Assembly (NCBI RefSeq): GCF_015706575.1
Contig: NW_024037048.1
Coordinates: 10,123,512-10,187,511 of the forward strand
Direction of reading: 5' to 3'
DNA length: 64,000 bases
Source of the DNA: Patiria miniata
Taxonomy: Eukaryota; Echinodermata; Asteroidea; Valvatida; Asterinidae
Positions 1 to 12,600 of the stretch are shown here, one piece after another. The first letter of the stretch is position 1, and each line of letters starts with the position of its first letter. The position numbers and the translations under genes were made by a program. Under the pieces are notes generated by a model. The model searched no databases, had not been told where the DNA came from, and was given only the letters and a program-made list of their open reading frames with translations.

Positions 1-421
1 CAATAGGAACCTAGCTGTGGTTATCTGATTCTGCGTGGGTGTGCTTTTAGGGACACATGTGAGCGGATTTTCAATTATATAAATGTCCAAAATTAGCACA
101 TGTGCCTTCAGGACACAGTTTTCATTCTGTGAATTTTGGAGAAAGCTTTTCGAGAGTCTTAAAAGGTCGCTCTTTTTCTCTGCTTTGTTTCATATTCGGA
201 GGGGATGTAAGTGGTTAAATGACTCATGACTTGAATTCCACCGAACCGTGCCAGTAAGTGGTCTCCGCAAATAACACTAATGCATGTTCCTTGAATGAAA
301 GGTGACATCTGTCGAGTGCATGTTCGTGCCGATTTGCTGGTTGCGCATCTTGGGTCCACGAAAAAAAAAATTCCCGCGTCCATGCACGACCTAGATCAAA
401 ACGGGATGCGCTGTCACTCAC
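1..421 (-). other. Partial intron 4 of Ric (start of intron, left edge)
   Basis: This follows the GTGAGT donor of Ric exon 4. No continuation of the GTPase (SA-type G5 motif or basic C-terminus) is readable in any minus-strand frame, so the next exon is outside the window. No repeat stands out here. Confidence 0.75.
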
Positions 422-613
422 CGCGCGTTTGTGCTCCAAGTCGTACTTGTTGCCGACCAGAACGACGGGCACCTCATCGGTGTTCCGCACGCGCTCGATG
501 ACTTTCTTGAACTCCGACGCTTCCAGGAAACTGCGGCGGTCGGTGATGGAGTAGCAGATGATGAAACCCTCGCCGCCTCGCATGTACTGGTCTCGCATGG
601 CTGTAAACTCCGC
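422..613 (-). CDS. Ric: Ric exon 4: switch II to NKxD
   Basis: Exactly 64 codons (residues 100-163), phase 0 on both sides, from a TTCGCAG acceptor (615-614 are the AG) to a GTGAGT donor at 421. It contains [28 protein letters not shown] and the guanine-specificity motif NKYD (154-157). It ends with EHKRA just before the expected alpha-4 region. It does not end in a stop codon, so the gene continues beyond the left edge. Confidence 0.94.
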
Positions 614-3600
614 CTGCGAAAAGAGAACAAGTTTGACGGGCGGTTAATGGATGACTGAGGCGTGACTGGAATGACAAAACAATGGTTTTGAACACGTGCG
701 GCTAGGGCAAGGCCGTATGACTGATGAGAAGGCGGAGCCGATAGCCTCGGGCCCAGGATACAGGGGAGGAAGGGCATTGGCCAAACTCTGACAGAAATGC
801 AGTTGACTTTAACGCTTTTGTTCCAATCTGGGCACGCATGTGGCATGCTCTCGTTTAAAACCAATCTGTCACATATTGGTCCGTCGATAAAACAATGGGC
901 CACTGCTCTCTGGTGAGCATGAGTAACGAGCTGTGGTCTTGAGAGAGCAAGACAATGTCTTGGTTTGCATGAGATGGTTGAAGATAGCGGTTAAACCTGT
1001 GACCATACGGGTTGAGACTTGAGAGGGTTTTCTGCTCTTCTTGGGTTGGGGGATACTCGGACCAATCTCGGAGAAACGAGGGATCAAATGTAAAGGTTAC
1101 ACAAAATCAACACGTGCTTCTATCCCCGAAGTCGCATTCAACCCCGACCGGTTTGCCACGCATGAGCGGGGTCATAAGGTCACTAAGTTTAGACCCCTCT
1201 CCCGAGGGTGGCAGGGAATCACCAAACATCCCTTCTCCTGCCAATGACGTCGTGTGAGTCACTCACCACCCAGGGGGAACAACCCTCCCCAGGGGTGGTG
1301 GGGTTTGCGTCCCCACCCCTTTATCGCCTCAAACCAAACCAAAAAATAAAAGAATTAATTGGTAAATCCCTGGGTTTAACGAGACTGAAATTGGATAAGC
1401 TCATAAGCTCGCCAATAAATTTCTTTCTATCGTGGAGTCCGACGGCACAGACTGGGCGTACATTTTGTCTTTTTTGGGGGGGGGGGGGAAGCTGGTATTC
1501 AGTACGGGGTAGCTTTTATCAAAAATGGAGTTTGAGAAAAATTGGGCAATGCAAAATGTGGAATGCGTACTGTGCTAAATTGATGTTTTCTCTTACTATA
1601 ATGTCATTTTATATATCTTTATGTATCATTATGTACATTTTGTACAACTGTTTACTATACAGTGTACATGTACATAACCTTTACAGTAAAACTTCAGGAG
1701 GCTTACATTTTTAAAAGTGATTCTTTAAAAATCCTAAAATCAGGAAACATCCTGACCAAAACCATCCTGACAAATCTCGTTCGTGAAGAAGATGAAATTC
1801 AACACAAAACTGCCTCTAGAGACAAAAATGCCTTAACACAATTAATTTTTATTTTTAGCCGTCACACGAGGTTTCAAACTGTGTTGTCATCCAGGTTTTA
1901 GGTACGATTTATATTTATGAATCAGACATTGTAATCAATGACACGCCCAGTACGTGGCAAGAACCTCAATGTTCCTAATCCTTCTATAGGTTGGTTTATC
2001 ACCCTGCCCTGCCAAACCACAAAAGACATCAATTAATTTGAGTGAGTAGTGAAAGGTGAATAAGTGACACCTTGATTGCGTCGGTTGTTCAACGGAAATG
2101 AATGGAAATGCTCCCTGCCCCACTACATGTAGGTCTGCTGTCGTACTGGAGTATGCGGTACAATTTTGATGTTATGTACTGTAATACAAGGTGTACAAAT
2201 GTTTAACGACCCCAAAATCAGGTAAACTCAAGCACCTACAGCATCGTACATGTACCAGTAACTATGCATTATTTCATGGATTCAGGGCAATACTTTCCTG
2301 GCACCTTCACCATGTTCACTATCACATGAGGGTTGGTGTTCTACAGCCTACAGGTACCAGTCCAAATTACAACTGGTTAACTGTGAAGAGTTGGATATTT
2401 GCGTTATGCAAGAATTTTGTGGCAAAACTCTCCAAGAAGTTTGGTTGTTCAACTTCTGGAGATACACTTTTTGTGTGTGTGCCAGTTCACCCTTTCAATC
2501 TTTGTATTCCCATTCTAGAATTGGGTTACATTTTACGAACTTTCCGATTTGTTCACGCCCATTCAAATCTCCATATTCATGAGCGTAACGGTGATATCAT
2601 CTTTAGGCAGAAGCCCAAGCGTCACTAAGAATTGAATTTTGTAATACAGTGGAACGTCGCTATACCGAACACTGCTACACCGAACATTCGGCTTTACCGA
2701 ACGTTGTCCTTGGCTCCCGATTTTTGTGTACAAAACCGACCGAACATTGTTGTTGAAAACCGTCAACAGAAGAGCGACAAGTGGCTATTATTTCCCCAAG
2801 GCATCAAAGGGGAAAGCCACACATCGATGTAGGTCGTAAGCTTGAAACTGTGTTATTACATAATTCAATAGTCGGCACGTGTTCGAAGTTGTCTTTCAGT
2901 AACTACCAGGGTGTGCAGGGTGAAGTTATGAAGGGCGCCAGTTATTGAAAAGTCAGTACCGGAGCACCGGCAGCTTACAATCGCTATACCGAACGATCGC
3001 TATATTACAAACATTTTCTGTGGATCCCACGATGTTCGTTATAGCGGCGTTCCACTGTAGTCACAAGAATGTTTAAAAATAAATTCTGTACAGTAGTAGC
3101 CAATCTCAAACTTACTTATAGCTGAAAACAGTGTCGTGTACTTCAGTTAAGAAAGTCAAGGTCTTTGTCATAAACATGTACATGTTACTGTATTGTTTTT
3201 ATACAGACTTCTAAAGTCCTGTGAATCACTAATTACTTCCACAGGTGTAACCATCAAAGTGGACTTAGAAACGGTTAACCTATTAGAAGCGTTGAATCAC
3301 CTGTGTGCAGTACACAAGCGTTGCGTGTGCAGGCAATCAACGTAAAGCGGGGACGATAAAGACAAGCGTGCCAAGTTTGGGTGGAGTTTAGTTGCCACGG
3401 AAAGGATGTGAAATCACCTGTGGAAATGGACTGATTGCTTAAGGAATTAGGAAAGGCCTGCCTACACTTGTTCATCTTGGGGAAGGGCGGGCCTGGCAAG
3501 GAAGGGGGGAGTTGTAACATGCATGCTTGATCATAAACAAACGTAGACCTAAATGTTCAGATATAAATCCCTGTTTACTTGACAGGTCTAGCAAGCAGAA

Positions 3601-6600
3601 CTGAGAGCATGACCAAATTGCCAAACTTTACACAGACATTTTTTTAATGTTGACTTAAACTAGCTGTTAAATGTTTTCTGTGCATTGGTGCTGCAAAACA
3701 AACCAAAAAACTGCTGTTTTTTTCACGTGCAGTTCACGGATTACGTCGTTTACAGAACCCATAGGGCACAGGGAGTGCCCAAGTGCTGGTTCTGTTGTGA
3801 GACAGGAAGTCATCAGCTGGTTTCATGTAACTGATGTAGTATTTGAGAAACAGGTTTGTTGTCAGCGACTGTAAGGCTCAAACCAGTGTCAGTACTGACA
3901 CAAAATTCCTCTTTTTTTTTTTTTAAATGACACCATACTCGAGGCTTAACGATTCCAAAAGATGTTTCATACTATTATTCCCTTAGAATCAAGTACGCTA
4001 TTTCTTACAAATTTTGGCAGTTTCGTTTTTGAGCATTTCAAAAGATCCTACATGTACATAGGATCGGTTGAAACGTTCAAAACCGAAACTGCCAATTTTT
4101 GCATTTAAAGTGTCATTTTCTGGTGGTTTTTGGTTGTTTTTGTTTTGTTTTGTTTAGTCCTGCTTTGTATCACAATCATTAGGTAGAAATAATTATGTCG
4201 TTTCCTGCCATCTTCATTTCACCAGGTTTTCCCGTGTTTCATTTTAGGGCGTTGAAGCCTCTTCGCGTCGCTGCCCTCTGAATAATCGGATCATTCCTGT
4301 CAGCTGTTTCGCACCGTCAATTACACCCCTGTCTTTAATTGGGACCGACACTGGGGCCACCCACCGCAAGACCAGACAAAATACATCCGGCATCACGACG
4401 ATTGGTAAATTTAATCAAGAGCTTGTTGAAAAGTCACTTTCATTTCCCCCTCCTCCCTATTACACATCTCTTAAAGAGTCGAAAATCTCGCTACAAATCC
4501 TTTCAAGGTGTAAACAGGCCGCCACCCTTTTTCTGTTTTTGTTTTTTGAGGGTGCCACTCTTTTCAACTTTTGTAACGAGTTTTGTAAACAAGATAGCAA
4601 GTTTAGCCAAACTCTTTATCTGAATGTTATACCGAATCTGCACATACGTTGCTCACAGAACACTTTTAATGGGGACTTTTGGGGGGAATTCCTGCCCCCG
4701 AATCAAAAAGTTGTTTTTTTTAAACTATTTTCCCATGTTTGCTAATATTGCTAGCATCGTGACTGTGGGCGTGATCCCTGGCTACATGTACCGGTATACA
4801 CGTTTATGTGTGTTTTTTTGTTTTTGTTTTTTGTTTTCCGCTTAAAATTTGAATATCAAACACGAAAACTGTTTGGTCCGTAAAGTCAGGAAGTCGTACA
4901 TTTTGTATTTAATTTTAAAGTATGGTAGGCCCCCCACCCCCCAAAAAGTTCTGCTTCCGATTACATGGCATTTGAAAATAGAGTACCGGTAGGTACATGT
5001 AGGTAGGAAATTCTTTTTTTGCGGGGGGGGGGGGCAATTTCTTTTGTGTTGATCATATGTAAATGTGTAGTTGAGGGTAAAAGGTAGTAATTTATGGGTT
5101 TGGGGTTTTTCCCCCCTCTTTTTTATCCAAAAGAAAAATTAGAGTCAAGGCTGTCAAAATAGGGTAGGTAGGGTAACCGGAAGCAGAACTAATATTTTTT
5201 TTGGCCTAACTTACAATAAGTAATACAATGTATTTGTAGAACATTGCCTATCAGTTGACAAATCAGTTTATACCGTACGATACAACTGCTGATAACTTGT
5301 TTGCGAAATCCTATGAACTTCTATAATCTTCACAATAACACCTTTTTCCACCCCAGGGGAATCTAACCACATCCCCACGTACATCCCGTCAGATTCCCCT
5401 CAAACACTGACCCACATATCGCCCTTAAAAAAAAAAAAAATCTTCAACCATATTACAATCGTTCCTTGCGAAATAACAAACTTTGTTATTGCAGTTTGCT
5501 CATCAGATTCACAAGGGCGTAGCCACACAAATATTCACTTTGGCCACCTTGTGAGAAAAATTAAAACCCAGACCGCATTGTACTGTATGTGTTCCTGTTA
5601 TTCAGGGAACTTTCACCGTTTGCGCACCACTTGTTATCGTATTCAATTGGAAAGATAGTCCGTCGATAGTTCGCTACACCCAGATCGACTCTCACAAACT
5701 TTCTTTCTGTTATTCGCCTAATGTTGGGCCAGGTTTTCCAGTTTTTTACACAGGAGTTAATTGACAAAATGTTCAATTCAATTTAACTTCTTTTACAATC
5801 GGGCAAAAAACCTGTGTGACCGCTTTTCAGGCGGGGCTCCCAACCAACATAGTAGGACTCTACCATTATTTGACAAGGGGATAAGTTTTGAAATTGTTGG
5901 AAACTGTAGGGCACTTGAAAATTTTGCTCAACTGTAACAGATTCTCAGGAAAGCCCACCCGTTAAACGAAGGGAACATTTACAGAACTGTAGCCCCCCCC
6001 CCTACTTAAAAACTCCAATCTACATGCACATGTGTACATGTAGAGCTCAAACAAAATGAGTAACGCATCACAACATCAACTCTATCCCTACCCTCACCTA
6101 AAGCTACAAAATACTAGTACTAAAAGTAAACTGTACTTATGTACTTCAGCATTCAATGTAGTTTTAGTGATCACAGCACTCGTAGTATTTTCCAGCATTT
6201 GGGTACCTGCATAAAATGTACATAATTTTTGTACTACTCTAAATGAACGCTTACAAATGTACATGTAGTATTAACTTGTTGACACCAAAGCCTTGCTGGC
6301 TCGGAAACGTGCATGTTCTTTAACAGACTACGGACAGAAGGCAGTATTGTAGCCAAGGTATGTGTCATGAATCACAAGTCCATCACAAGTCCATCACAAG
6401 TCAAACACAAGTCATCACAAGTCAAACACAAGTCATCACAAGTCATCACAAGCCATCACAAGTCATCACAAGTCATCACAAGTCATCACAAGTCAAACAC
6501 AAGTCAATCCCAAGTCATCCCAAATCATCACAAGTTAATCACAAGTCATCACAAGTTAATCACAAGTCATCACAAGTCCATCACAAGTCATCACAATTCA

Positions 6601-9600
6601 TCACAAGTCATCACAAGTCAATCACAAGTCAATCACAAGTCAATCACAAGTCAATCACAAGTCACCACAAGTCATCACAAGTCATCACAAGTCATCACAA
6701 GTCAATCACAAGTCCATCACAAGTCCATCACAAGTCAATCACACGTCTGTCACAAGTCCTCCTAAGTCAAGTCACAAGCTTTTCAAATAATGGTGACAAA
6801 GGCATTCTTTTGTCATTGTTCATCCCCTGTTACTTGTGACTGGACTTGTGATCCATCACAGGTTTCCCACTGATTGAAGGGGTGTGGCGGGGGAGGGGCT
6901 TAGAGAAAGGGGGTGGAATGATTCGGTACTCACTTGTCCCGCTGTATCCAGTATGTCCAACAACCCAACCTCTCCATCAATCACAGCTTGCTGCTGATAT
7001 GCATCCTCTGCAGACAGGAAAAATATCAAGAGAAAAATACCGATTTATCATAAAACCCTGCTAACTCTTTGGCTTTCAGGTTAATTCAAAGAATCTGCTG
7101 AAGCTTAGAATTTCGTTAAGCATAGAATGAACTTGCTTAGCCAAGCAAGGTTAGCAAAATGTATATTATTTGCTATGACTGGTCTTCTTTAGAGTTTGTT
7201 TTGCAACCGATATTTTACTGCTTTGCAAATCCTTGCAATTTCGGCTCTGTTTTTTACTTGCGTTTTGATGACAAATGTGTTTGTCGTTTAAATAATTTCT
7301 ATTATAAACGCACTGACAATGAGCTACCCTTAGTAGTATTTGAAGTGTAACAAAAAATACAGGCTTTAGGGATCGACCTTAGCGGTAGTCTGATAGCCAA
7401 ATGCGAGTAAAAACAGCGGCAAACTAGTCAAAACCGTCCTCTACATTTGTAAGTACAGTAGTCCGCCTGGCGAAATACATGTAAGGCATGCAACTTTTCC
7501 ACGCTGCGTTTTTTGTTAAAAGCGGGTCTCAGCGAAAAATGTAATACTGATGCGCGCATTCGGATTGTTTCATGACGTTGCACCGCTGAATCTTGTGCCG
7601 AGATCTCCAGCATGTCCAGTGTAGAAATTAAAGGAAGAACATGGCCTGGCACTGCGTTTTGTATCCATAAAAGTACCCCAAAAAGTACAGGACACAGTCT
7701 CTGTACGTATACATGTATGCACATTGTTGTTTATGACATTCTGGTGCAAAAAAAAAGAGGAACAATTCCATTGCCCACAGACTAGATAAGAGTCTGGTTC
7801 ACTAGTCCGGCTGGCTAGTGAAAAAAAAATCAAAGGTGAACCTATGTACTTTTACTCAGTATCTACTTTAATGTAGATCTATATTGTTTGTGAAATTTGC
7901 AGCAATATGTGTATTTTGATAATACTGCACAAAATAAGTGGATCTGTTGTTTTCCCTCGTTAAAAAAGCACATTGATTGAACTGAAACTCTCATTCTCGG
8001 AAAATCTCCAGGAGACAAATATTTTGCCAAATTTTTAATAAAACAACTAAACTGGTTGGCACCGTAACTTGGTTGTTTTTCCCCTAGGCACTATGTATGT
8101 TGATGACATTTCAAGTGAACTATTTATAGCAAAGAATGCATCCCAAAATGTCAGCGGTGTTTTTCTGTTTTCCCTCATTTCACAAGAATTTCACAAGATA
8201 GATGGCTGAGGAGTAGCGATAACAAGGATGCGAGCAACATCCTTGAGGGTTTCTCATCATAACATCTGCATGATCAAACAAAACAACTGACGTACGATGT
8301 GCGAGGAGCGTGTATTGATTGTATCACAGTACTAGGGAGGTAAGTACGAACTTAATGGGCAATGCACACACGTACAGGTGTGTATGTAACCGAAACGAGG
8401 ACAATCACGGCCGACATCAAACTGAAACGAAGACAATTAATGACCTAAATGATTAGTGACTAGATACCGAGATAAGAACTCAAAAACCCCACTCTCAACG
8501 AAGATCTTGTCATGAGGGGATAAAAAAGGAGCGATGACGTCCGTTAAGAAGACGGGTTGACGTCAGAGTGCCTTTAAGTGACTAGATTGACGAACGGTGA
8601 AGATGTAACGCGAGAGACAATGATACACTCAAGGAGGTCCTCCTGTTTCTCGCCGAGATGGAAGAGCGATGTGGTCATTTTGGTAAAAACCCTGGGGGGA
8701 CAGAGAGAGATGCGGGGATGTCGATAACGGAGTAAGATTGTTGGCACATGCAGAGCAACATCAAAACATGATAAATCTTAACTTTCACAGCCTCGGGTGC
8801 GTTTAGTTTTAGATATTTTGCTTTTGTTGACACCATTTTCCCCCGAATCACTTTAGGCATTATTCTAAGCACATCTTTTAACTTGGGATTGTACTGGCAA
8901 CCAGCCAAGTAGGGCATCTAAAAAGAAGCAAAAAAAACCCCACCTTCTGAGCAGAATCTTGGCGGAATTTTCAGTTAGAGCTTTTAAGATGGTTTCCCCC
9001 TGGAAAACTGACTTATTCCCTAGGTGTTTGATACATTCATGAGGACGGGAGCACTAGCGACTAACTGACAAAAATGACTCAAGTCATATTCTAATTGATT
9101 CAAGTTCTACAATCTCAAAAGATGAAGTCTGTCATCGACTGGCTCCCCACAACCCTTCATTTCTCCCTCAACATCCGTCTCCCTGTTATTCTTAAAAGTT
9201 CCTGTTCCCGTAATCGCGGTCCACCCCTCCAGGACTTTCGACTAAGAACTCGTTCTGACAAACCGCGTCTGTTTCTCCCTTCTTTGTGTTCCTCACGCTC
9301 ACGGCTTTCCCCTTGCCAGACTGACCGCGCCACGTGCGTGACGTCAACGGAAGGGCGCGCCGCTTTAGCGCATTTTCGCATCAACTTGGGGCGGATATCC
9401 GCAACTCGGGGCCACCATAGGCAGTCCATCACTCTTCCCTGATGTATCCTGACTCAATAGGGGAACTTTGTCAGGAACCTCTACCCCCTAACCCCCCCCC
9501 CCCCCCCTTTTCCAGCGCTCATACTTTGCAAGGTGAACAAAAAATATTTAAAAATGCTCTTAGGACGTCTAGCTAAGTGAGCTGCATGCTATTTTTAATA

Positions 9601-12600
9601 CAGCCTCAAATTCTCCGTGCACTAAACGTGCCAAGGGGGACACTACCGCTATTTCATGTATCACATTACCATCAAAAAAATTATGACTAAATTTAATCAC
9701 CATGATACATTTCCAACCCAGCTTGTCTTTAAAACGAGCAACAATCAAAGACACAAATTTCAGTTTATTGAGCGTAAACTGATTTCAAAATGATTCCTTT
9801 GAAAGCGAAAGTAAAACAAAAATTGAAACAAATCAGCTCATTTGTGAGCATTCTCCAGCAAATAGTCACTAGAGTTTTATCCTCGACAAGGAAGGAGTTT
9901 TTTTTTTATATGCTGACGGCCCAGACAGTACAAGCAGCAAAGTACCATCATGGGGGAAGGGGGGAGGGGGTAGGGGATGGGTGACACAGAATACCCCAGG
10001 GGTAGTAACTGTTCCTCTGATTCATTCTGCGGTTCCTTCTCCCCCCAGATCCTCTGGATAAACTAGGATACAGGATACGTCCCCTGCTCCAGAAATACCC
10101 AAAAAAGTTCCCCATTTAAATGTTTTCCTCAAAACCAAAATAAATGTTCAAACAGAAACTATTCCCAAATCTCCAAATAACTTATTTTCAAATCAATTTT
10201 GGATGACGGAATATCCTTGTGGTAAAAAAAAATCAACGAATGAAAATAAATTCTTTGTAATTTATTGGATGATCAGAAATAAATTCTTTGCGGATATTAA
10301 ATAAAGCATGACAGATAGCAGGACATTTTTACTGAAAATCCTGACAAGTCAAATGCCTTTAGCCATTAAAAATATACTCAGGGAACCGCCATTCATTATT
10401 TAATCCATCTCTAATTGAAATACGAATGCAGCAATGTCGAATTTCTAAAATTCCTGTGCAGGTAGTCACAGTGTAGTTATCAATGCATTACCTTACAACA
10501 CCTACACATTGAAGGACGATTGAAAGGTTTTAAATAACCGATTCAGCGCATATGCATAATGGCAGTTTATCTGCAAGGGACAAAGAACCTCAGAACACCT
10601 ACATGAACAGGTACAACTGCAATCAATAGACGAATGGGATATATTAAGGGGGAGATTCAATGCAAGGCTAACTGGTTATAATTTTTTCTTTCTTTGTGGT
10701 TTTTGTGTGGATTTGTCATAGTTTTTAAAGACTTTTGTACGAGTTCTTGCAGCCACGAGTTGACTCATATTTTATCATTCCAAAAATTGTGGGCTTCCCT
10801 GTTGTAATTACTCACCCATCTCTTAAAGGGAATATACATCATTTGCTTTTGCTGTAATTTTCAGAAATGGATGGAATTGGGGGGTTGGAAATATAAAGCA
10901 AATATAGTTACACTGACTTTTTGGAGGTTTTGGGTTCGAAAATGCTATAAAAACCAAGAAAAACGATCATTTTCCTGTAGTCTGGTTCCCTGACTCCATA
11001 TAAGAAGAAACAGAGCAGTTTACATACATTGGGGAATTGTAAGGTCAGGGAACCAGTCTAGCTGGCTCGTACCCGTTCATAGATTTGTAATCGATTGCAA
11101 ACAAGTGCAATGGTCAATTGGGGCCAGTATTTGAAAAAAAAGCCAGTTGTTTCCAACGCTGATCGGCCGATCAGCGTTGGAAATTGATACAAAAATACCA
11201 CTTTTCTTGAAAATGACAGTATACCAGGTGCCATAATTTTACAGGATGCTTTAGACTGTCATTTACCAACATCCTATTAAGGTATTTCGTAAAAACTTGG
11301 TAATTTTATTTTTCGATGTTTGCAAATGTTGTATATTCCCTTTAACATTTGTAGTGTAGAATGACATAGTTGAAAAGAATTTAAATTTGTTGTTTTGTAA
11401 TTTTTGGTTAATTTTTTTTTTAAATTGATTTTTTTTGCGAAAAAATCTTTTAAATGTGATTCTGTTTACAAAAGCTGCCTTTCAAAAGATAAAAAACAAA
11501 ACAAAACAAACATGCTGATTTATTTAAATCAGTGCATCAAGTTTTATTTATCTCATAATTTCCAATTTTTGGACAAGTACCGGTAGATGACGTCAGTGAT
11601 TCAAAGTCAGTGCATTTAGCCGTTTAGTACACTAGCTTTCAGGCGCAATACCAGTTGACGTTAATTATTCTGATGGTTCAGCAACTGGTTACCCGCAATC
11701 AGCAACCCCTTTTTTCGTTTCAACAAGTAGATGACGTCAATGATTAACAAACACAAGTAATCCCCTGTCAATTATTCCACCCGATCCGTCACTCTGCCGT
11801 GAACTATGTGCATATAATTGCATGCCTAAGTGACCACACTGTCTTACAGGACCCTAATTACCCCATGCTTAATTTGCAATCACTCCCCATTTTTTTCTGT
11901 CAACCAGTAGATGACGTCAAGTCGTCAACTGCTATCTACCGCAGTGTAGGGTCTCGGGGCTTTTTAACGCCAGGCGTCGGATATGACGTGGGTTAGTTTT
12001 TCAGCTTACCTATCGTGGGATCATGATACTCGAGAAAACTGTGCGTCACAAACTGTAGCGTCAAAGCTGTGGGAGAGACAAGAAAACAGGAACAAATAAA
12101 AAAAGGTGGAAAATAGCAAGCTAAATGGTCTGTGGCTTTCAACATCTTTTTGTTATAAATAACTGCCGGTCCACTAACAAAATATTTGTTCATTCGACTT
12201 TTAAAAATGTAATTTATCAACAGTGCTTGAAATGTCAGCCACAAGATGGTTCGACAGTGACCGTTAAGCATTTTGTGTGTGATGAAATGTCAAATTATAA
12301 AATCCCGACAATAGCAGTCATGAAACCTCTCCCTCCAATGAAGAAAACTGCGGCTTGAAAAATAAACGTCAAATATACATGTAGGAAACGATCAAGCAGA
12401 AAAATATGGCAAATTCGGAGGATTTATCACTTTTTGACAGAAAAATAAAATCTAAGAGGTTTTTTTAAAATCTTCTGTTGCCTTTTGAATTTTGATCAAG
12501 TTTTCTTTGTCACTTATAAACTGTATACATATAATATCAGATCAGTTTTGATATGTACAGCTCTCTAAATTTACGATCGCGGACATTAATCAAACAAAGA

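Larger units (their letters stand above)
614..6933 (-). other. Ric intron 3 (6.3 kb), repeat-rich
   Basis: Bounded by the GTGAGT donor of exon 3 and the CAG acceptor of exon 4. It contains a pogo/Tigger-like MITE (2647-3057), a fragment of a larger MITE family (2555-2625), foldbacks at 4010-4099 and 4927-5207 and a decamer minisatellite (6370-6778). Homopolymer G runs occur near 1477 and 5023. I see no further exon: open frames here have no recognisable domain and lie over repeats. Confidence 0.8.
7008..12009 (-). other. Ric intron 2 (5.0 kb)
   Basis: Bounded by the exon 2 donor and exon 3 acceptor. It contains a TTAA-flanked MITE (10827-11341), a triplicated CRE-bearing segment close to exon 2 (11583-11919) and isolated CREs at 8558 and 9339. 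The stretch 9100-9440 is more GC-rich and contains CACGTGCGTGACGTCA. No exon or RNA gene was recognised. Confidence 0.8.

Noticed and set aside
6313..6839. Two overlapping open frames of His/Lys/Ser/Gln/Val repeats
   Set aside because: They are produced by the ATCACAAGTC minisatellite, lie in different frames over the same units and have no domain.
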